DNA from: Woeseiaceae bacterium
Lineage (GTDB): Bacteria; Pseudomonadota; Gammaproteobacteria; Steroidobacterales; Woeseiaceae
Direction of reading: 5' to 3'
DNA length: 64,000 nucleotides
Assembly: GCA_024640365.1 (NCBI GenBank)
Contig: JAHEFE010000011.1
Span: 1 to 64,000 of the forward strand
Under the pieces are notes generated by a model that was not told where the DNA came from, did not search any database, and saw only the letters and a program-made list of their open reading frames with translations. Positions 17,411 to 26,872 of the stretch are shown piece after piece. The first letter of the stretch is position 1, and each line of letters begins with the position of its first letter. The position numbers and the translations under genes were made by a program.

Positions 17411-20152
17411 ATGACTACCTCATTCCGTTTGTTGTTCGCCATTCTCTGCACCACGGTCCTGAGCTTTTCTGTTACCGCTCAGGCGAGTACAGAACTGGAC
17501 ATTCCTTACACCGAATTTACGCTCGATAACGGCCTGCGGTTGATTGTTCATGAAGATCACAAGGCCCCCATCGTGGCCATCAATATCTGGTACCACGTTG
17601 GTTCGAAAAATGAGAAGCCCGGAAAAACAGGGTTCGCTCATTTATTCGAGCACCTGATGTTTCAGGGAACCGAGAATTATGACGATGAGTACTTTGGTCC
17701 GTTTGAGAAAGTCGGCGCGACAGATATGAACGGTACAACCAACCAGGACCGCACCAACTACTTCGAGACCGTGCCAAAAACGGCCGTCGACATGGCGCTA
17801 TGGATGGAATCCGACCGTATGGGCCATCTGCGTGGGGCTATTTCTCAAGAGCGTCTTGATGAGCAGCGCGGTGTTGTCCAAAACGAAAAACGCGAGGGAG
17901 AAAACAGGCCTTACGGTGCGGTCTATACTCACATTCTGGAAAACGTTTTCCCGGTGGGCCACCCCTATTCATGGTCGATAATCGGCTCAATGGATGACCT
18001 GAATGCTGCCAGCCTTGAGGACGTTAAAGACTGGTTCAACACCTATTACGGACCGAGCAATGCCGTTATCGTTATGGCGGGCGACATTGACACTGCTGAA
18101 GCAAAGGCCAAGGTCGAAAAATACTTCGGCGACATTCCGCCCGGACCTCCCATCGCCAAGTACGAAAACTGGGCCATCAAAATGGACCAGAACAAACGCG
18201 AAATCATGCAAGACCGAGTACCACAAGCGCGTGTTTATAAAGTATGGGGTGGACCTGAATTCAGCGCGAAAGACGCGGATCTTCTGCAATTAGCGGGCGA
18301 AGTATTATCGTCTGGCAAGACCTCGCGCCTCTACAAGCGACTCGTTTACACCGATCAAATAGCAACCGACACTGGCTCAGGCGGCTCCTCCAGCGAAATA
18401 GGCGGTTTGTTCATGATGTATGCATCCGTGCAACCGGGTGGTGACGTTGCCGTAGTCGAAAAAGCCATGGATGAAGAAATGGCGCGCTTTCTCAAAGAGG
18501 GTCCGACCAAAGAGGAGCTCGAACGCATCAAGACATCTATAAAGGCTTCAGTGATTCGAGGTGCGGAACGTGTCGGTGGATTTGGCGGTAAGTCTGACAT
18601 CCTGGCCGAAAATGCCGTTTTTGCGGGTGATCCTTCCTTCTATAAGAAGTCGTTGAGTCGGACGTTGGCAGCAACACCTGAGGAAATTACGGCCGCCGCC
18701 AATCGGTGGCTTACGGTGGGCTCTTACACGCTCGAGGTAGTACCGTTCCCGGAACTCGCCGCCGCCGCTACGGGCGCCGACCGTTCCAAAATACCGGACA
18801 CGACCGATTTCCCGAAAGTAACTTTCGACAAGTTTGAGCGCAGCAATCTCAGCAACGGCATGGCGCTGATTGTTGCTACTCGTAGCACCATCCCTGCGGT
18901 CAACTTCTCGCTGCAATTGGACGCGGGTTTCGCGGCTGATCAGTTCGGTGAACCTGGGACTTCAAGCCTGGCTATGGCGATGCTGGATGAAGGTACGAAA
19001 AAACGGAACGCGCTCGAAATCAGTGATGAACTGGCGAGCCTAGGCGCATCGATTGGTGCAGGATCCGGCCTGGATTCTTCGACAGTCGGTTTGAGCGCAC
19101 TGAAAGAATACCTGGACGCATCGCTGGAAATTTATGCAGACGTGGTGCTTAACCCGTCGTTCCCGACCAGTGAGCTCGAGCGCCTGCGGAAAAGCCGTCT
19201 GGCCCAGATTCAGCAAGAGAAGAATCGGCCGATAACCATGGCCCTGCGAACCCTTCCGGCACTGCTATATGGCAACAATCATGCATACAGCGCGCCACTG
19301 ACGGGATCGGGCACCGAGGAGTCGGTCGCACGAATTGATCGCGATGCGCTGGTGCAATATCACAATACGTGGTTTAAGCCCAACAACGCGACGATGATTG
19401 TTGTAGGCGATACGACGATGGCCGAAATAAAACCGAAGCTTGAAAAACTGTTCGGTAAATGGAAGCCCGGCAACCTACCGACCAAGAATATTGGCACCGT
19501 CAAATCCGCCGATGAAGACCGCGTTTTCATTCTGGATCGGCCTGGCGCACCGCAGTCAATCATTTTTGCCGGCAATCTCGCGCCACCTGTAAATAATGAA
19601 AACGAAATCGCAGTAAACGCGATGAACGATATCCTGGGTGGTGTATTTACAGCGCGCGTTAACATGAACCTCCGTGAAGACAAGCACTGGGCTTACGGCG
19701 CGTTTACTTTCATCTGGGACACCAAAGGACAACGACCTTTCATCGCTTACGCGCCTGTGCAAACGGATAAGACCAGCGAATCAATGATTGAAATCAAGCG
19801 AGAGCTGGTCGAGTACCTGACTACCAACAAAGCAACGGATGAAGAGCTCAGCAAAGTGCAAGCAAGCAACACGCTCAGCCTGCCGGGTCGATGGGAAACA
19901 GCAGGAGCGGTATTGCGCGATCTTAGCCAGCTGGTCACTTACGACCTGCCTGATAACTATTGGGACAATTACGCCGACAGCGTGCGTAATCTTAATCTAC
20001 AACAAATTGACGAAGCTGCAGATGACGTCATCAAGCCTGACAAATTAACCTGGGTTGTAGTGGGTGACCGCGCCAAAATCGAAGAGAGTATTCGCAATCT
20101 TGAATTGGGCAAAATTGGTTTCCTGAATGCAGAGGGCAAACCTGTCGAGTAA
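17411..20152 (+). CDS. Periplasmic M16 family zinc metallopeptidase (two-domain)
   Basis: A 913-residue pitrilysin-family protease with a cleavable signal peptide (cut after TAQA, about residue 25). The N-terminal M16 half has the inverted zinc motif HxxEH at His77-Glu80-His81 and a downstream Glu in NEKREGENRP. The second half (from about 470) is the non-catalytic M16_C repeat that closes the chamber. Such proteins degrade peptides in the periplasm. AAAGG precedes ATG 17411. Monocistronic, with a strong terminator 28 bp after the stop. Confidence 0.93.
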   Translation: MTTSFRLLFAILCTTVLSFSVTAQASTELDIPYTEFTLDNGLRLIVHEDHKAPIVAINIWYHVGSKNEKPGKTGFAHLFEHLMFQGTENYDDEYFGPFEKVGATDMNGTTNQDRTNYFETVPKTAVDMALWMESDRMGHLRGAISQERLDEQRGVVQNEKREGENRPYGAVYTHILENVFPVGHPYSWSIIGSMDDLNAASLEDVKDWFNTYYGPSNAVIVMAGDIDTAEAKAKVEKYFGDIPPGPPIAKYENWAIKMDQNKREIMQDRVPQARVYKVWGGPEFSAKDADLLQLAGEVLSSGKTSRLYKRLVYTDQIATDTGSGGSSSEIGGLFMMYASVQPGGDVAVVEKAMDEEMARFLKEGPTKEELERIKTSIKASVIRGAERVGGFGGKSDILAENAVFAGDPSFYKKSLSRTLAATPEEITAAANRWLTVGSYTLEVVPFPELAAAATGADRSKIPDTTDFPKVTFDKFERSNLSNGMALIVATRSTIPAVNFSLQLDAGFAADQFGEPGTSSLAMAMLDEGTKKRNALEISDELASLGASIGAGSGLDSSTVGLSALKEYLDASLEIYADVVLNPSFPTSELERLRKSRLAQIQQEKNRPITMALRTLPALLYGNNHAYSAPLTGSGTEESVARIDRDALVQYHNTWFKPNNATMIVVGDTTMAEIKPKLEKLFGKWKPGNLPTKNIGTVKSADEDRVFILDRPGAPQSIIFAGNLAPPVNNENEIAVNAMNDILGGVFTARVNMNLREDKHWAYGAFTFIWDTKGQRPFIAYAPVQTDKTSESMIEIKRELVEYLTTNKATDEELSKVQASNTLSLPGRWETAGAVLRDLSQLVTYDLPDNYWDNYADSVRNLNLQQIDEAADDVIKPDKLTWVVVGDRAKIEESIRNLELGKIGFLNAEGKPVE

Positions 20153-20179
20153 TCGCTACTTCTATTAGTGACAAGAATA

Positions 20180-20205
20180 GGGCCGCGTAAGCGGCCCTTT
20201 TTTTT
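20180..20205 (+). terminator. Rho-independent terminator of the M16 protease gene
   Basis: A 7 bp perfect GC stem (GGGCCGC / GCGGCCC) with loop GTAA is followed by eight T residues. Confidence 0.93.
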
Positions 20206-20243
20206 CAAGACTCTCTGGTCATAATAATCGGGCTATTGAAACG

Positions 20244-20756
20244 TTAATCATCAAAACTATCCGACCACTTGTCGTTAATAATCGCCCACCGCTCATGGTC
20301 CATCCACTCTTTGCCGCCAATCCGCAGATACTTCGGGGAATATCCCTCTTTATTGAAGCCCGCTTTCGAGACCAGTGTTATGGATGCCGTATTGCCAGGC
20401 TGAATATTCGCTTCCAGACGATGTAAATTCAGTTTGACGAAGGCCTCTTCGAGCAAGAGAGCCATGCCCTTAGACATATAACCCTTGCCTTGATGCGGCG
20501 TGAATGCTTCGTAGCCGAGATAAGCCGAGTGAAACCAGCGCCGCACTATTTGGGAAATATTGAAGGAGCCGACGATAGCCTGCGACTCTCTATGGATAAC
20601 CAGATAGCGATAGGCCTGCGAAATATAGACATCGATATCGTCCGGAGGAAAAGTCCAGGGACGATGCAAATCCTGACTTCTGGCGAACGCGTCCAGCAAC
20701 GCCTGCCTGTCGGCCAGTTCCGGTTTGCGCAGGTAAACTAGAGGTTCTTCGTTCAT
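20244..20756 (-). CDS. GNAT family N-acetyltransferase, RimJ/RimL-like
   Basis: A 170-residue acetyltransferase resembling the ribosomal-protein N-acetyltransferases. The acetyl-CoA loop appears as HQGKGYMSKGM (the Q/RxxGxG/A motif), followed by LNLHRLEANIQPGNTAS, which is typical of the RimJ group. Substrate could be a ribosomal protein N-terminus or a small amine. It is a stand-alone gene with an ATG start at 20754-20756. Confidence 0.88.
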   Translation of the reverse strand: MNEEPLVYLRKPELADRQALLDAFARSQDLHRPWTFPPDDIDVYISQAYRYLVIHRESQAIVGSFNISQIVRRWFHSAYLGYEAFTPHQGKGYMSKGMALLLEEAFVKLNLHRLEANIQPGNTASITLVSKAGFNKEGYSPKYLRIGGKEWMDHERWAIINDKWSDSFDD

Positions 20757-20839
20757 ATCACTCTATGGGTCGGCAGGTGGTTATACATAAAATTCAACTA
20801 GCATTAGCCAAGACAGGATAAGGCGTGTCTCGTTATTGA

Positions 20840-20862
20840 TAGCAGCAGCGGAGCTGCTGCTA
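20840..20862 (-). other. Perfect hairpin overlapping the stop codon of the NTF2-like gene
   Basis: Ten-base arms TAGCAGCAGC and GCTGCTGCTA surround a 3-base loop. On the minus strand the first arm contains the stop codon TAG. There is no T-run after it, so it is not a standard terminator. It may protect the 3' end of the mRNA or act as a weak Rho-independent stop. Confidence 0.5.
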
Positions 20863-21252
20863 GCTGGAGAATTTCTGTAGCATGGCGCCCATCATCTGGT
20901 GAATCAGGTTGACCGCCTTTAACGGCCGCAGCATCACCTTGAATTCGACGATCTTACCGGCGTCATTCCACTTGATCATATCGACCCCGTTGATGCTGAT
21001 ACCGTCAATTTCAACCTCAAACTCCAGTACAGCATCACGCTCACCAATCACTTCACGCACGTACTTGAATGAATCGTTATTGAATACGTAAAACGCTGCA
21101 GTCAGGTACTTTGTCGTGATGCTTTTACCCACTTGTGGTGTATGCACAACCGGTGAGTAAAAAACCGCATCGTCAGCAATTAGCGCCTGCAGTCCCTTCA
21201 CGTCCTTGGTCTTAACCAGTTCGTGCCACTGAATAATCGGATTAGCTGTCAC
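20860..21252 (-). CDS. NTF2-like/SnoaL-like protein
   Basis: A 130-residue protein with the cone-shaped NTF2-like fold pattern: WHELVKTKDVKGLQALIADDAVFYSPV at the start (shown here as the short helix and strand order), then beta strands ending in VEFKVMLRPL. Members are ketosteroid-isomerase-like enzymes or binding proteins. The GTG start at 21250-21252 follows AAGGA at about 8 bp. No catalytic assignment is possible. It sits near carbonic anhydrase and a quinol-monooxygenase-like gene on the same strand, without evident functional link. Confidence 0.8.
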   Translation of the reverse strand: MTANPIIQWHELVKTKDVKGLQALIADDAVFYSPVVHTPQVGKSITTKYLTAAFYVFNNDSFKYVREVIGERDAVLEFEVEIDGISINGVDMIKWNDAGKIVEFKVMLRPLKAVNLIHQMMGAMLQKFSS

Positions 21253-21314
21253 TAACAGGTCCTTTGTCTAGATAGCCGCTGCGAGTCACCGCCAACGGAT
21301 TTATGGTTTTGACA

Positions 21315-21917
21315 TCATTGAATCTTGTCGAGCGTCACACCCAGGTCCTTGAGCAGACCGTCATGAATATCGTAAATCCAACCGTGCACGTACAACGCCT
21401 GTCCACTCAGCCAGGCATCCTGAACGGTGGTTGTATTCGCGACGTTTACTACCTGCTCACGAACGTTAAGTTCACACAGCTCGCGTAACAACGCATCGTT
21501 GCTACCCGCTTTTTTCAGTACTTCCTCATTGCGATGGTAAACATCACGAACATGCCGTAACCAATTGTCGATTAGTCCGTGGCGCTGATCTTCGACCGCG
21601 GCCTGTACTCCGCCGCAGCCGTAGTGCCCACAAATAATGACATGTTCAACTTTCAGAATTTCGACAGCGAACTGTAAGACAGACAAGCAATTGATATCAG
21701 TATGGATAACCAGGTTGGCTACGTTGCGGTGTACAAAGACCTCGCCCGGAGCGAGTCCGGTGATCTCGTTCGCGGATACACGGCTATCGGCACAGCCTAT
21801 CCAGAGGTATTTCGGTCTCTGTTGCTCGGCCAGGTCTTTGAAAAAGTGGCTGTTCGCCTGGGTCATGCGGTCAGCCCAGTTACGATTGTTATCGAATAAC
21901 CTCTCAATATCCTTCAT
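21315..21917 (-). CDS. can: Beta-class carbonic anhydrase
   Basis: Interconverts CO2 and bicarbonate in the cytoplasm. All zinc and dyad residues of the E. coli Can enzyme are present at the same numbers: Cys42, Asp44 and Arg46 in GCADSRVSAN, His98 and Cys101 in GHYGCGG. The 200-residue length is slightly shorter than E. coli Can (220). ATG at 21915-21917. Confident identification. Confidence 0.95.
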   Translation of the reverse strand: MKDIERLFDNNRNWADRMTQANSHFFKDLAEQQRPKYLWIGCADSRVSANEITGLAPGEVFVHRNVANLVIHTDINCLSVLQFAVEILKVEHVIICGHYGCGGVQAAVEDQRHGLIDNWLRHVRDVYHRNEEVLKKAGSNDALLRELCELNVREQVVNVANTTTVQDAWLSGQALYVHGWIYDIHDGLLKDLGVTLDKIQ

Positions 21918-21994
21918 ATTTATTCTTATCTACTGGCCAATAAACTGCCAATGAGCCTAAGGGTCGGCTATTGTTTTTGCAAGACTCTTCGCCT

Positions 21995-22303
21995 TTAGCC
22001 TTTCCCGGGAATCTGCAGTGGGGTCGCTTCATACATAACAATAGCAGGCGCCTCCTGAGCGAGCGCTTGCAAAGCCTTGCCGAATACCCTGGATGCCGGA
22101 ACCTTGAAATGGTCCCACAGGGCAGACTGACTTTCCCATTGTTCAACAAACACCAGACGCAGACTGTTTTCGGTATCCCGGTGCACCGCATGGGCTATAC
22201 ATCCGGGCTCCAACCGTGAGCGCACGACATGCTCCTGGCTTAGTGCCAGAATCTCATCGAAGCTACTCTCTTTTGCTGTGACGCTTCCATGAACGAGAAT
22301 CAT
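21995..22303 (-). CDS. Antibiotic biosynthesis monooxygenase (ABM)-domain protein, YgiN-like
   Basis: A 102-residue dimeric ferredoxin-like-fold protein with the ABM pattern, ending one repeat with RLVFVEQWESQSALWDHF. YgiN-type members oxidise quinols or related compounds without a cofactor. AGGAG lies 7 bp before ATG 22301-22303. Substrate cannot be inferred. Confidence 0.87.
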   Translation of the reverse strand: MILVHGSVTAKESSFDEILALSQEHVVRSRLEPGCIAHAVHRDTENSLRLVFVEQWESQSALWDHFKVPASRVFGKALQALAQEAPAIVMYEATPLQIPGKG

Positions 22304-22397
22304 TTGCCAGCTCCTGAATCGAGATCATTGAATCGACCGATGAATAATACAACACGCTGCGCCAGACGCTGACCTTAAAAGCCATGATCCCCAAATG

Positions 22398-24497
22398 CTA
22401 TTCAGTGATGCCTTGCACCCGAATGATTCGCTGCGCGCGCTTTAATGCCTGGCGACGATGCGCCACGCTAACGATGGTGATTCCGAGCTCGTCAAGATTA
22501 TCGAGGACGGCCATTTCAGTTGCAGCGTCCAGGTGACTGGTAGCCTCATCAAGCAACAATATTTTGGGTCGCCTATAGAGTGCCCGCGCCAGCAGTACAC
22601 GTTGTCGCTGCCCGCCCGACAAGCAGTCGCCCATACCACCAAGCAGTGTATTGAAAGACATCGGCAATTTTTCTATTTCAGCGAGAATGGCCGCAGCTTG
22701 CGCCGCCTTATGAACTCGTTTCAGGCTGATCGCCGGATCAAACGCCGCGATATTTTCAGCGACTGAACCCCTGAACAGGCAGTCATCCTGAAGAACAACA
22801 CCGATGTAGCTGCGAACATTGTGTAAGTCCCTGAGACGAACATCCATACCATCAAAAAATATCCGGCCGCGACTGGGTTTCAACTGCGTGGCAAGCAGCA
22901 TCAGTAACGTGGATTTGCCGCATCCAGTAGGCCCGACCAGGGCCACCGATTCACCAGCTTTGATAGCAAAAGACACATTCGCAAAAAGACTCCCTTCGCC
23001 GGGATAATTGAATGACAGCTGCTCCACAGCCAGCGCACCGGTCAATTCCTCCGCTACTGCGCCGGGCGTTGACTCTCCTTCGGTCGGCCCGATCAATATG
23101 TCGCCGACCCGCTCAATATGCACTGGTAACATAAAAAGACTTTTTGCAATTACTGCCAAACCCGTCGCCGCCGCTCGAAAGCGCGCACGCAGCGTGAGGA
23201 AAGCAAATAACATTCCGATGGTGAGCCGCTGTTCACTAACGCCTTGCATGCCAACAGCCAGGAACAGTAACTGGTCAGCCGCATTCACTATACCAACCAA
23301 AAACGAACTCCACGTGGCCACGCGCATTTCACGAAAACGCATTTCCGTTGCGGCGACAAAATCCTTATGCCAAACCGACAGGCGCGTCAGCTCAAGGCCA
23401 AGGGCTTTAACTGTAGATGTTGCCCGCAGGGTCTCCAGCAAAGAATTCCGATGCGCCGCCCCGTGCAGCAGCGCCTGCTGAGTCAAGCGCCGACTGACTG
23501 GCAACACCGACCAGCCAATCAGACTGGTAAGCAACACCCCAAGCAAAGTCAGACCCGCCAGTAGCGGACTGTAGAAAAACATCAACACCAGCGTCGCACC
23601 GGTTACGACGATGTTCACCAAGCCATTCACGCATGATTCCAGCAATGCGTTACGAATCGGCGCCAGAGAATCCACCCGAGATAACAAATCACCTACATGC
23701 CGATTTTGAAAGTAGCTAAGTGGCCGCATTAATAAATATTGAATGGTGCCGGTTGAGCTGCGCATAGCCAGGTTTGTGCCTACGTACAAACTGACCCATT
23801 TATTAAGAGTATCGAGCAAAACCATTGCCAACATCACAAGAGCCAAACCAAAAAAAGCGGTGCGCAACGAGCCAGGACTAGCACTGGACAGAACATCATC
23901 GACAAGCATCTGCGTGGCGACAGGAGGAACGAGGGCCAGCGCCTGAGAGGCCATCAGAACAACCAGCGTCAGTATCAAATAACTTTTTAACCCGTAAAAG
24001 GAGCGAGCAAAATCCAATAGGCTCAAGCGCTTCCCGTCAATTTTTTGCTTGAAATCGACCATGGGTTCCAGCTCAAGAGCCACGCCGGTAAAGCATCTGT
24101 CCAGCTCAGCTCCAGTGACTCTGCGGCGCCCGCGAGCAGGATCGTGAATAATGGCGTCGGTTTTTAGCACCCGAATGAGAACCACAAAGTGTCCCATTTG
24201 CCAGTGCAGTATTGCTGGCCGAGCAAGCTGCGCTAGTTCGGTCCGTTCAAGGCGCAGAGCTCTTGCAGCCAGTCGAAGAACGCCAGCTGCAGTCAGTATT
24301 TGTTTAAGGTCCATACCCCTTGCTGATGACGGGACACGCCGCCGCAATTGAGCAAGATCCGTCTGATAACCATAGAAACCAGCGACCATTGCCAAAGCGG
24401 CCAAGCCGCACTCCGCCGCCTCCTGTTGACGGATTAGCGGTACCTTCCGTCGTCGCGACATCCGCGCCAGCAGACCCTCTTTCTTCACAACCGGCAT
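22398..24497 (-). CDS. C39-peptidase ABC transporter (bacteriocin/RiPP-type exporter)
   Basis: A 699-residue peptidase-containing ABC transporter that removes a double-glycine-type leader and exports the cargo through the inner membrane. The N-terminal C39 domain has the triad Cys30 (AAECGLAAL), His103 (GHFVVL) and Asp119 (HDPARG), with Gln25 for the oxyanion hole. Six membrane segments span about 165-430. The nucleotide-binding domain has Walker A GPTGCGKST, signature LSGGQRQR and Walker B ILLLDEAT. The adaptor gene lies 4 bp upstream, so the two form an export pair. No precursor peptide or maturation enzyme is visible nearby. Confidence 0.93.
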   Translation of the reverse strand: MPVVKKEGLLARMSRRRKVPLIRQQEAAECGLAALAMVAGFYGYQTDLAQLRRRVPSSARGMDLKQILTAAGVLRLAARALRLERTELAQLARPAILHWQMGHFVVLIRVLKTDAIIHDPARGRRRVTGAELDRCFTGVALELEPMVDFKQKIDGKRLSLLDFARSFYGLKSYLILTLVVLMASQALALVPPVATQMLVDDVLSSASPGSLRTAFFGLALVMLAMVLLDTLNKWVSLYVGTNLAMRSSTGTIQYLLMRPLSYFQNRHVGDLLSRVDSLAPIRNALLESCVNGLVNIVVTGATLVLMFFYSPLLAGLTLLGVLLTSLIGWSVLPVSRRLTQQALLHGAAHRNSLLETLRATSTVKALGLELTRLSVWHKDFVAATEMRFREMRVATWSSFLVGIVNAADQLLFLAVGMQGVSEQRLTIGMLFAFLTLRARFRAAATGLAVIAKSLFMLPVHIERVGDILIGPTEGESTPGAVAEELTGALAVEQLSFNYPGEGSLFANVSFAIKAGESVALVGPTGCGKSTLLMLLATQLKPSRGRIFFDGMDVRLRDLHNVRSYIGVVLQDDCLFRGSVAENIAAFDPAISLKRVHKAAQAAAILAEIEKLPMSFNTLLGGMGDCLSGGQRQRVLLARALYRRPKILLLDEATSHLDAATEMAVLDNLDELGITIVSVAHRRQALKRAQRIIRVQGITE

Positions 24498-24501
24498 GCG
24501 G

Positions 24502-25761
24502 TCACGAGCCTTGCTGCATGTCTTTGCTCAGCCATTCATAGAGACGCAGGCGATACTGCACGATGTCAGCTGAAAACGATGTGCCGGGCCATGACGGCCA
24601 TGCTTTTCCAACCAGCCGATTGGCCGATGCATCGATTGAGGCCCTAACCTCAAAAACAGGTTCGCGAAAAACAAGCGGCACATCCAATTCAGACGGCATC
24701 AGAGCGGTTGAGGAAATAAAGTTTATGCGCGCCGCCTGCGTCCCGAATATTTGCACCGGAAAAGCATCGAAGCGCAAGTTGATCTGCTGACCAATCGCTA
24801 ATTGCCCGGCATCCGCCGCGGGTACATAAATCCATGCTTCGATAGTGTCATCGGGACTATGCCAACTCATCAATGCCTCGCCGGCCGCTACCTGTGCGCC
24901 AACGGCGAAATTGGCGCGCGTAATAACGCCGCTTGCTGGAGCGATTACATCCTCACTAATTCGCGACTCAGTATCACGCATTTCCCTGGTTAAGCGTTCA
25001 AGCTGTGCTGCACTGCTTAGTACCTCAAGGTCTTCTTGGATCGCAAGGCGCTTCTGTTGTTCAAGTAAGCGATTAAGCTCCAGTTCGAATTGCGCGACCC
25101 GCTGTTCCAATGCAGCAACGCCCGCCACGATCAACAACAACTCGGCGCGAACTCTCTCTTCATCACCGACAGACAAATTGCCAGCCAACGCCAGACTTTG
25201 GAAACGAGACAATTTGTGTCGCTGCAAATCCTGCCGCTGCTGCTGGGCGTGCAACTCTTCTTGTGCTGCAGCCAGCCTCTCTCCGGCAAGTCGTAACTCT
25301 TCAGGCAAAGCGGTATTGGCGAGGGTTGCCAACTGCTCTCGTTGGCGCATCTTGCGACTGAGGAGCTCGTTTTCACGTCGCAACGAAGACAATCGTTCGG
25401 CATGTAGCGCTTTGGTTCCGGGCATGCTGCGATCTGCCGTTATCGTCACAAGCACATCGCCCGGTTGGACCCGATCGCCCTCCCTGACGTATGCGGTGCG
25501 AACCCTGCCGGATTGCATCGCCGCCACTGTATGCAAGCCGCCGCTTGGCATCAGTACACCTTTGGCACGGACCCGTTGCGGAATTTCCACAGCGTAGGCC
25601 GCCGCCGCCAACAAACCCAGGCAAAGTACCGCTATAACAATCGCGACCCGCATTGACGGTGGCGCAATGACATGGATGCGACCTAACAGGCGGGTACGCA
25701 TCGCGGCCGCAGCCGCTGGTCTAAACAGAGGTTGTTGGCTGGCTCGCCTGACTTCCGACAT
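24502..25761 (-). CDS. HlyD-family periplasmic adaptor of the ABC exporter
   Basis: A 419-residue membrane-fusion protein: a short cytoplasmic N-terminus, one membrane segment (about 38-60), a lipoyl-like half near GGLHTVAAMQSGRVR, and a long coiled-coil hairpin (about 120-270) rich in Leu, Glu, Gln and Arg. The second lipoyl half follows (VIAPASGVITRANFAVGAQV), then the barrel domain. It would connect the C39 exporter to a TolC-type outer-membrane channel, which is not encoded in the window. Likely first gene of a two-gene operon. Confidence 0.9.
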   Translation of the reverse strand: MSEVRRASQQPLFRPAAAAAMRTRLLGRIHVIAPPSMRVAIVIAVLCLGLLAAAAYAVEIPQRVRAKGVLMPSGGLHTVAAMQSGRVRTAYVREGDRVQPGDVLVTITADRSMPGTKALHAERLSSLRRENELLSRKMRQREQLATLANTALPEELRLAGERLAAAQEELHAQQQRQDLQRHKLSRFQSLALAGNLSVGDEERVRAELLLIVAGVAALEQRVAQFELELNRLLEQQKRLAIQEDLEVLSSAAQLERLTREMRDTESRISEDVIAPASGVITRANFAVGAQVAAGEALMSWHSPDDTIEAWIYVPAADAGQLAIGQQINLRFDAFPVQIFGTQAARINFISSTALMPSELDVPLVFREPVFEVRASIDASANRLVGKAWPSWPGTSFSADIVQYRLRLYEWLSKDMQQGS

Positions 25762-25904
25762 TGAACGCGCCCTCGCTTCGATTGAGCAACGCGGATACGC
25801 GTCGCTGATTCAATATCGAAACATGACCGGCACGCGGGCAGCGATAACCGTTTCCGTGCAATTAAGGCGAATAAAGGACAACTCGCCGGGAGGTGGAACC
25901 GATC

Positions 25905-26675
25905 CTAGTCGGAGTAACCCGGGTTTTTGCGATCAAGTTTGCGTAGCAAGCCAGGCCAGGCCAATGATCCGCCCATGCCCTTGGTTACTTCTTTGCTTTG
26001 CGCGGCGATCCCCGCCAGGATTTGTGGACTAATTTCTGTCAGTTCCTGCCCTGTTGATTGCGCCATCACCTGAATCTGGCAAGCAGTCTCCAGGACGTAC
26101 ATCGCGAGGAACGCATCAGCAATGGTAGGGCCACCCGTCAGCAACCCATGATTGCGTAGAATCAATGCCATCTTGTCGCCGAGATCTGCCACCAGACGCG
26201 GCTTTTCCTCGGCATTCAGGGCAACACCTTCATAGTCGTGATAACCGAGGGATGCGAGCGGAAAGAGTGACACCTGCGATAAAGGGCGCAGGCCGTTCTT
26301 TTGCGTGGATATCGCGATACCTGCACGAGTATGGGTATGCAGTACACAGGCGATATCATGGCGTGCCTCATGCACGGCACTGTGAATCGTAAAACCGGCC
26401 GGATTGACGGGATAAGGCGAGTCCATGACCTTGTTGCCCTGCAAATCAACCTTTACCAGGCTGCTGGCCGTAATTTCTTCAAACATTAGCCCATAAGGGT
26501 TAATTAAAAAATGATCCTGCGTACCCGGTACCCGCGCCGAAATATGCGTAAAAACAAGATCATCCCAACCATGCATCGCAATCAGGCGGTAGCAGGCCGC
26601 CAGGTCGACCCGCGTTCGCCATTCATCGGCGGAAACTTGAGATTTTACGGGTCCTGTCTGTTCGGCTGAGCTCAT
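25905..26675 (-). CDS. Class II aldolase/adducin domain protein
   Basis: A 256-residue member of the class II aldolase/adducin family. Metal-binding histidines are in HTHTRAG and a later His in LRNHGLLTGG, the usual zinc triad region. Proteins of this length are often annotated as class II aldolase/adducin family; some act on sugar phosphates such as L-fuculose-1-phosphate, others have no known reaction. No sugar-catabolic genes are adjacent, so the substrate is unknown. Confidence 0.87.
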   Translation of the reverse strand: MSSAEQTGPVKSQVSADEWRTRVDLAACYRLIAMHGWDDLVFTHISARVPGTQDHFLINPYGLMFEEITASSLVKVDLQGNKVMDSPYPVNPAGFTIHSAVHEARHDIACVLHTHTRAGIAISTQKNGLRPLSQVSLFPLASLGYHDYEGVALNAEEKPRLVADLGDKMALILRNHGLLTGGPTIADAFLAMYVLETACQIQVMAQSTGQELTEISPQILAGIAAQSKEVTKGMGGSLAWPGLLRKLDRKNPGYSD

Positions 26676-26872
26676 CGATTAACTCCATTGGGGACATTGG
26701 TCGCGGTGATTATACTCAAGAGCCCCTGCAAATCAGGCATCCTGATTATTGTTGGGCCTATTTGGACTATATTTAAGTTCGTTGAAAATATTTTTTTGTT
26801 TTTGCGACGATTTTCAAGGTAGCCGCATCTTTAGCTACATAGTTTGAAAAATACTGACGGGAACACCAGAAA

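Noticed and set aside
24845-25597. 250-codon open frame opposite the HlyD adaptor gene
   Set aside because: Ser/Ala/Cys-rich composition typical of antisense frames of coiled-coil genes.
26782-26817. 8 bp inverted repeat TTGAAAAT/ATTTTCAA in the leader of the secreted acidic protein gene
   Set aside because: Short arms in an AT-rich region are likely by chance; noted only in the gene entry.
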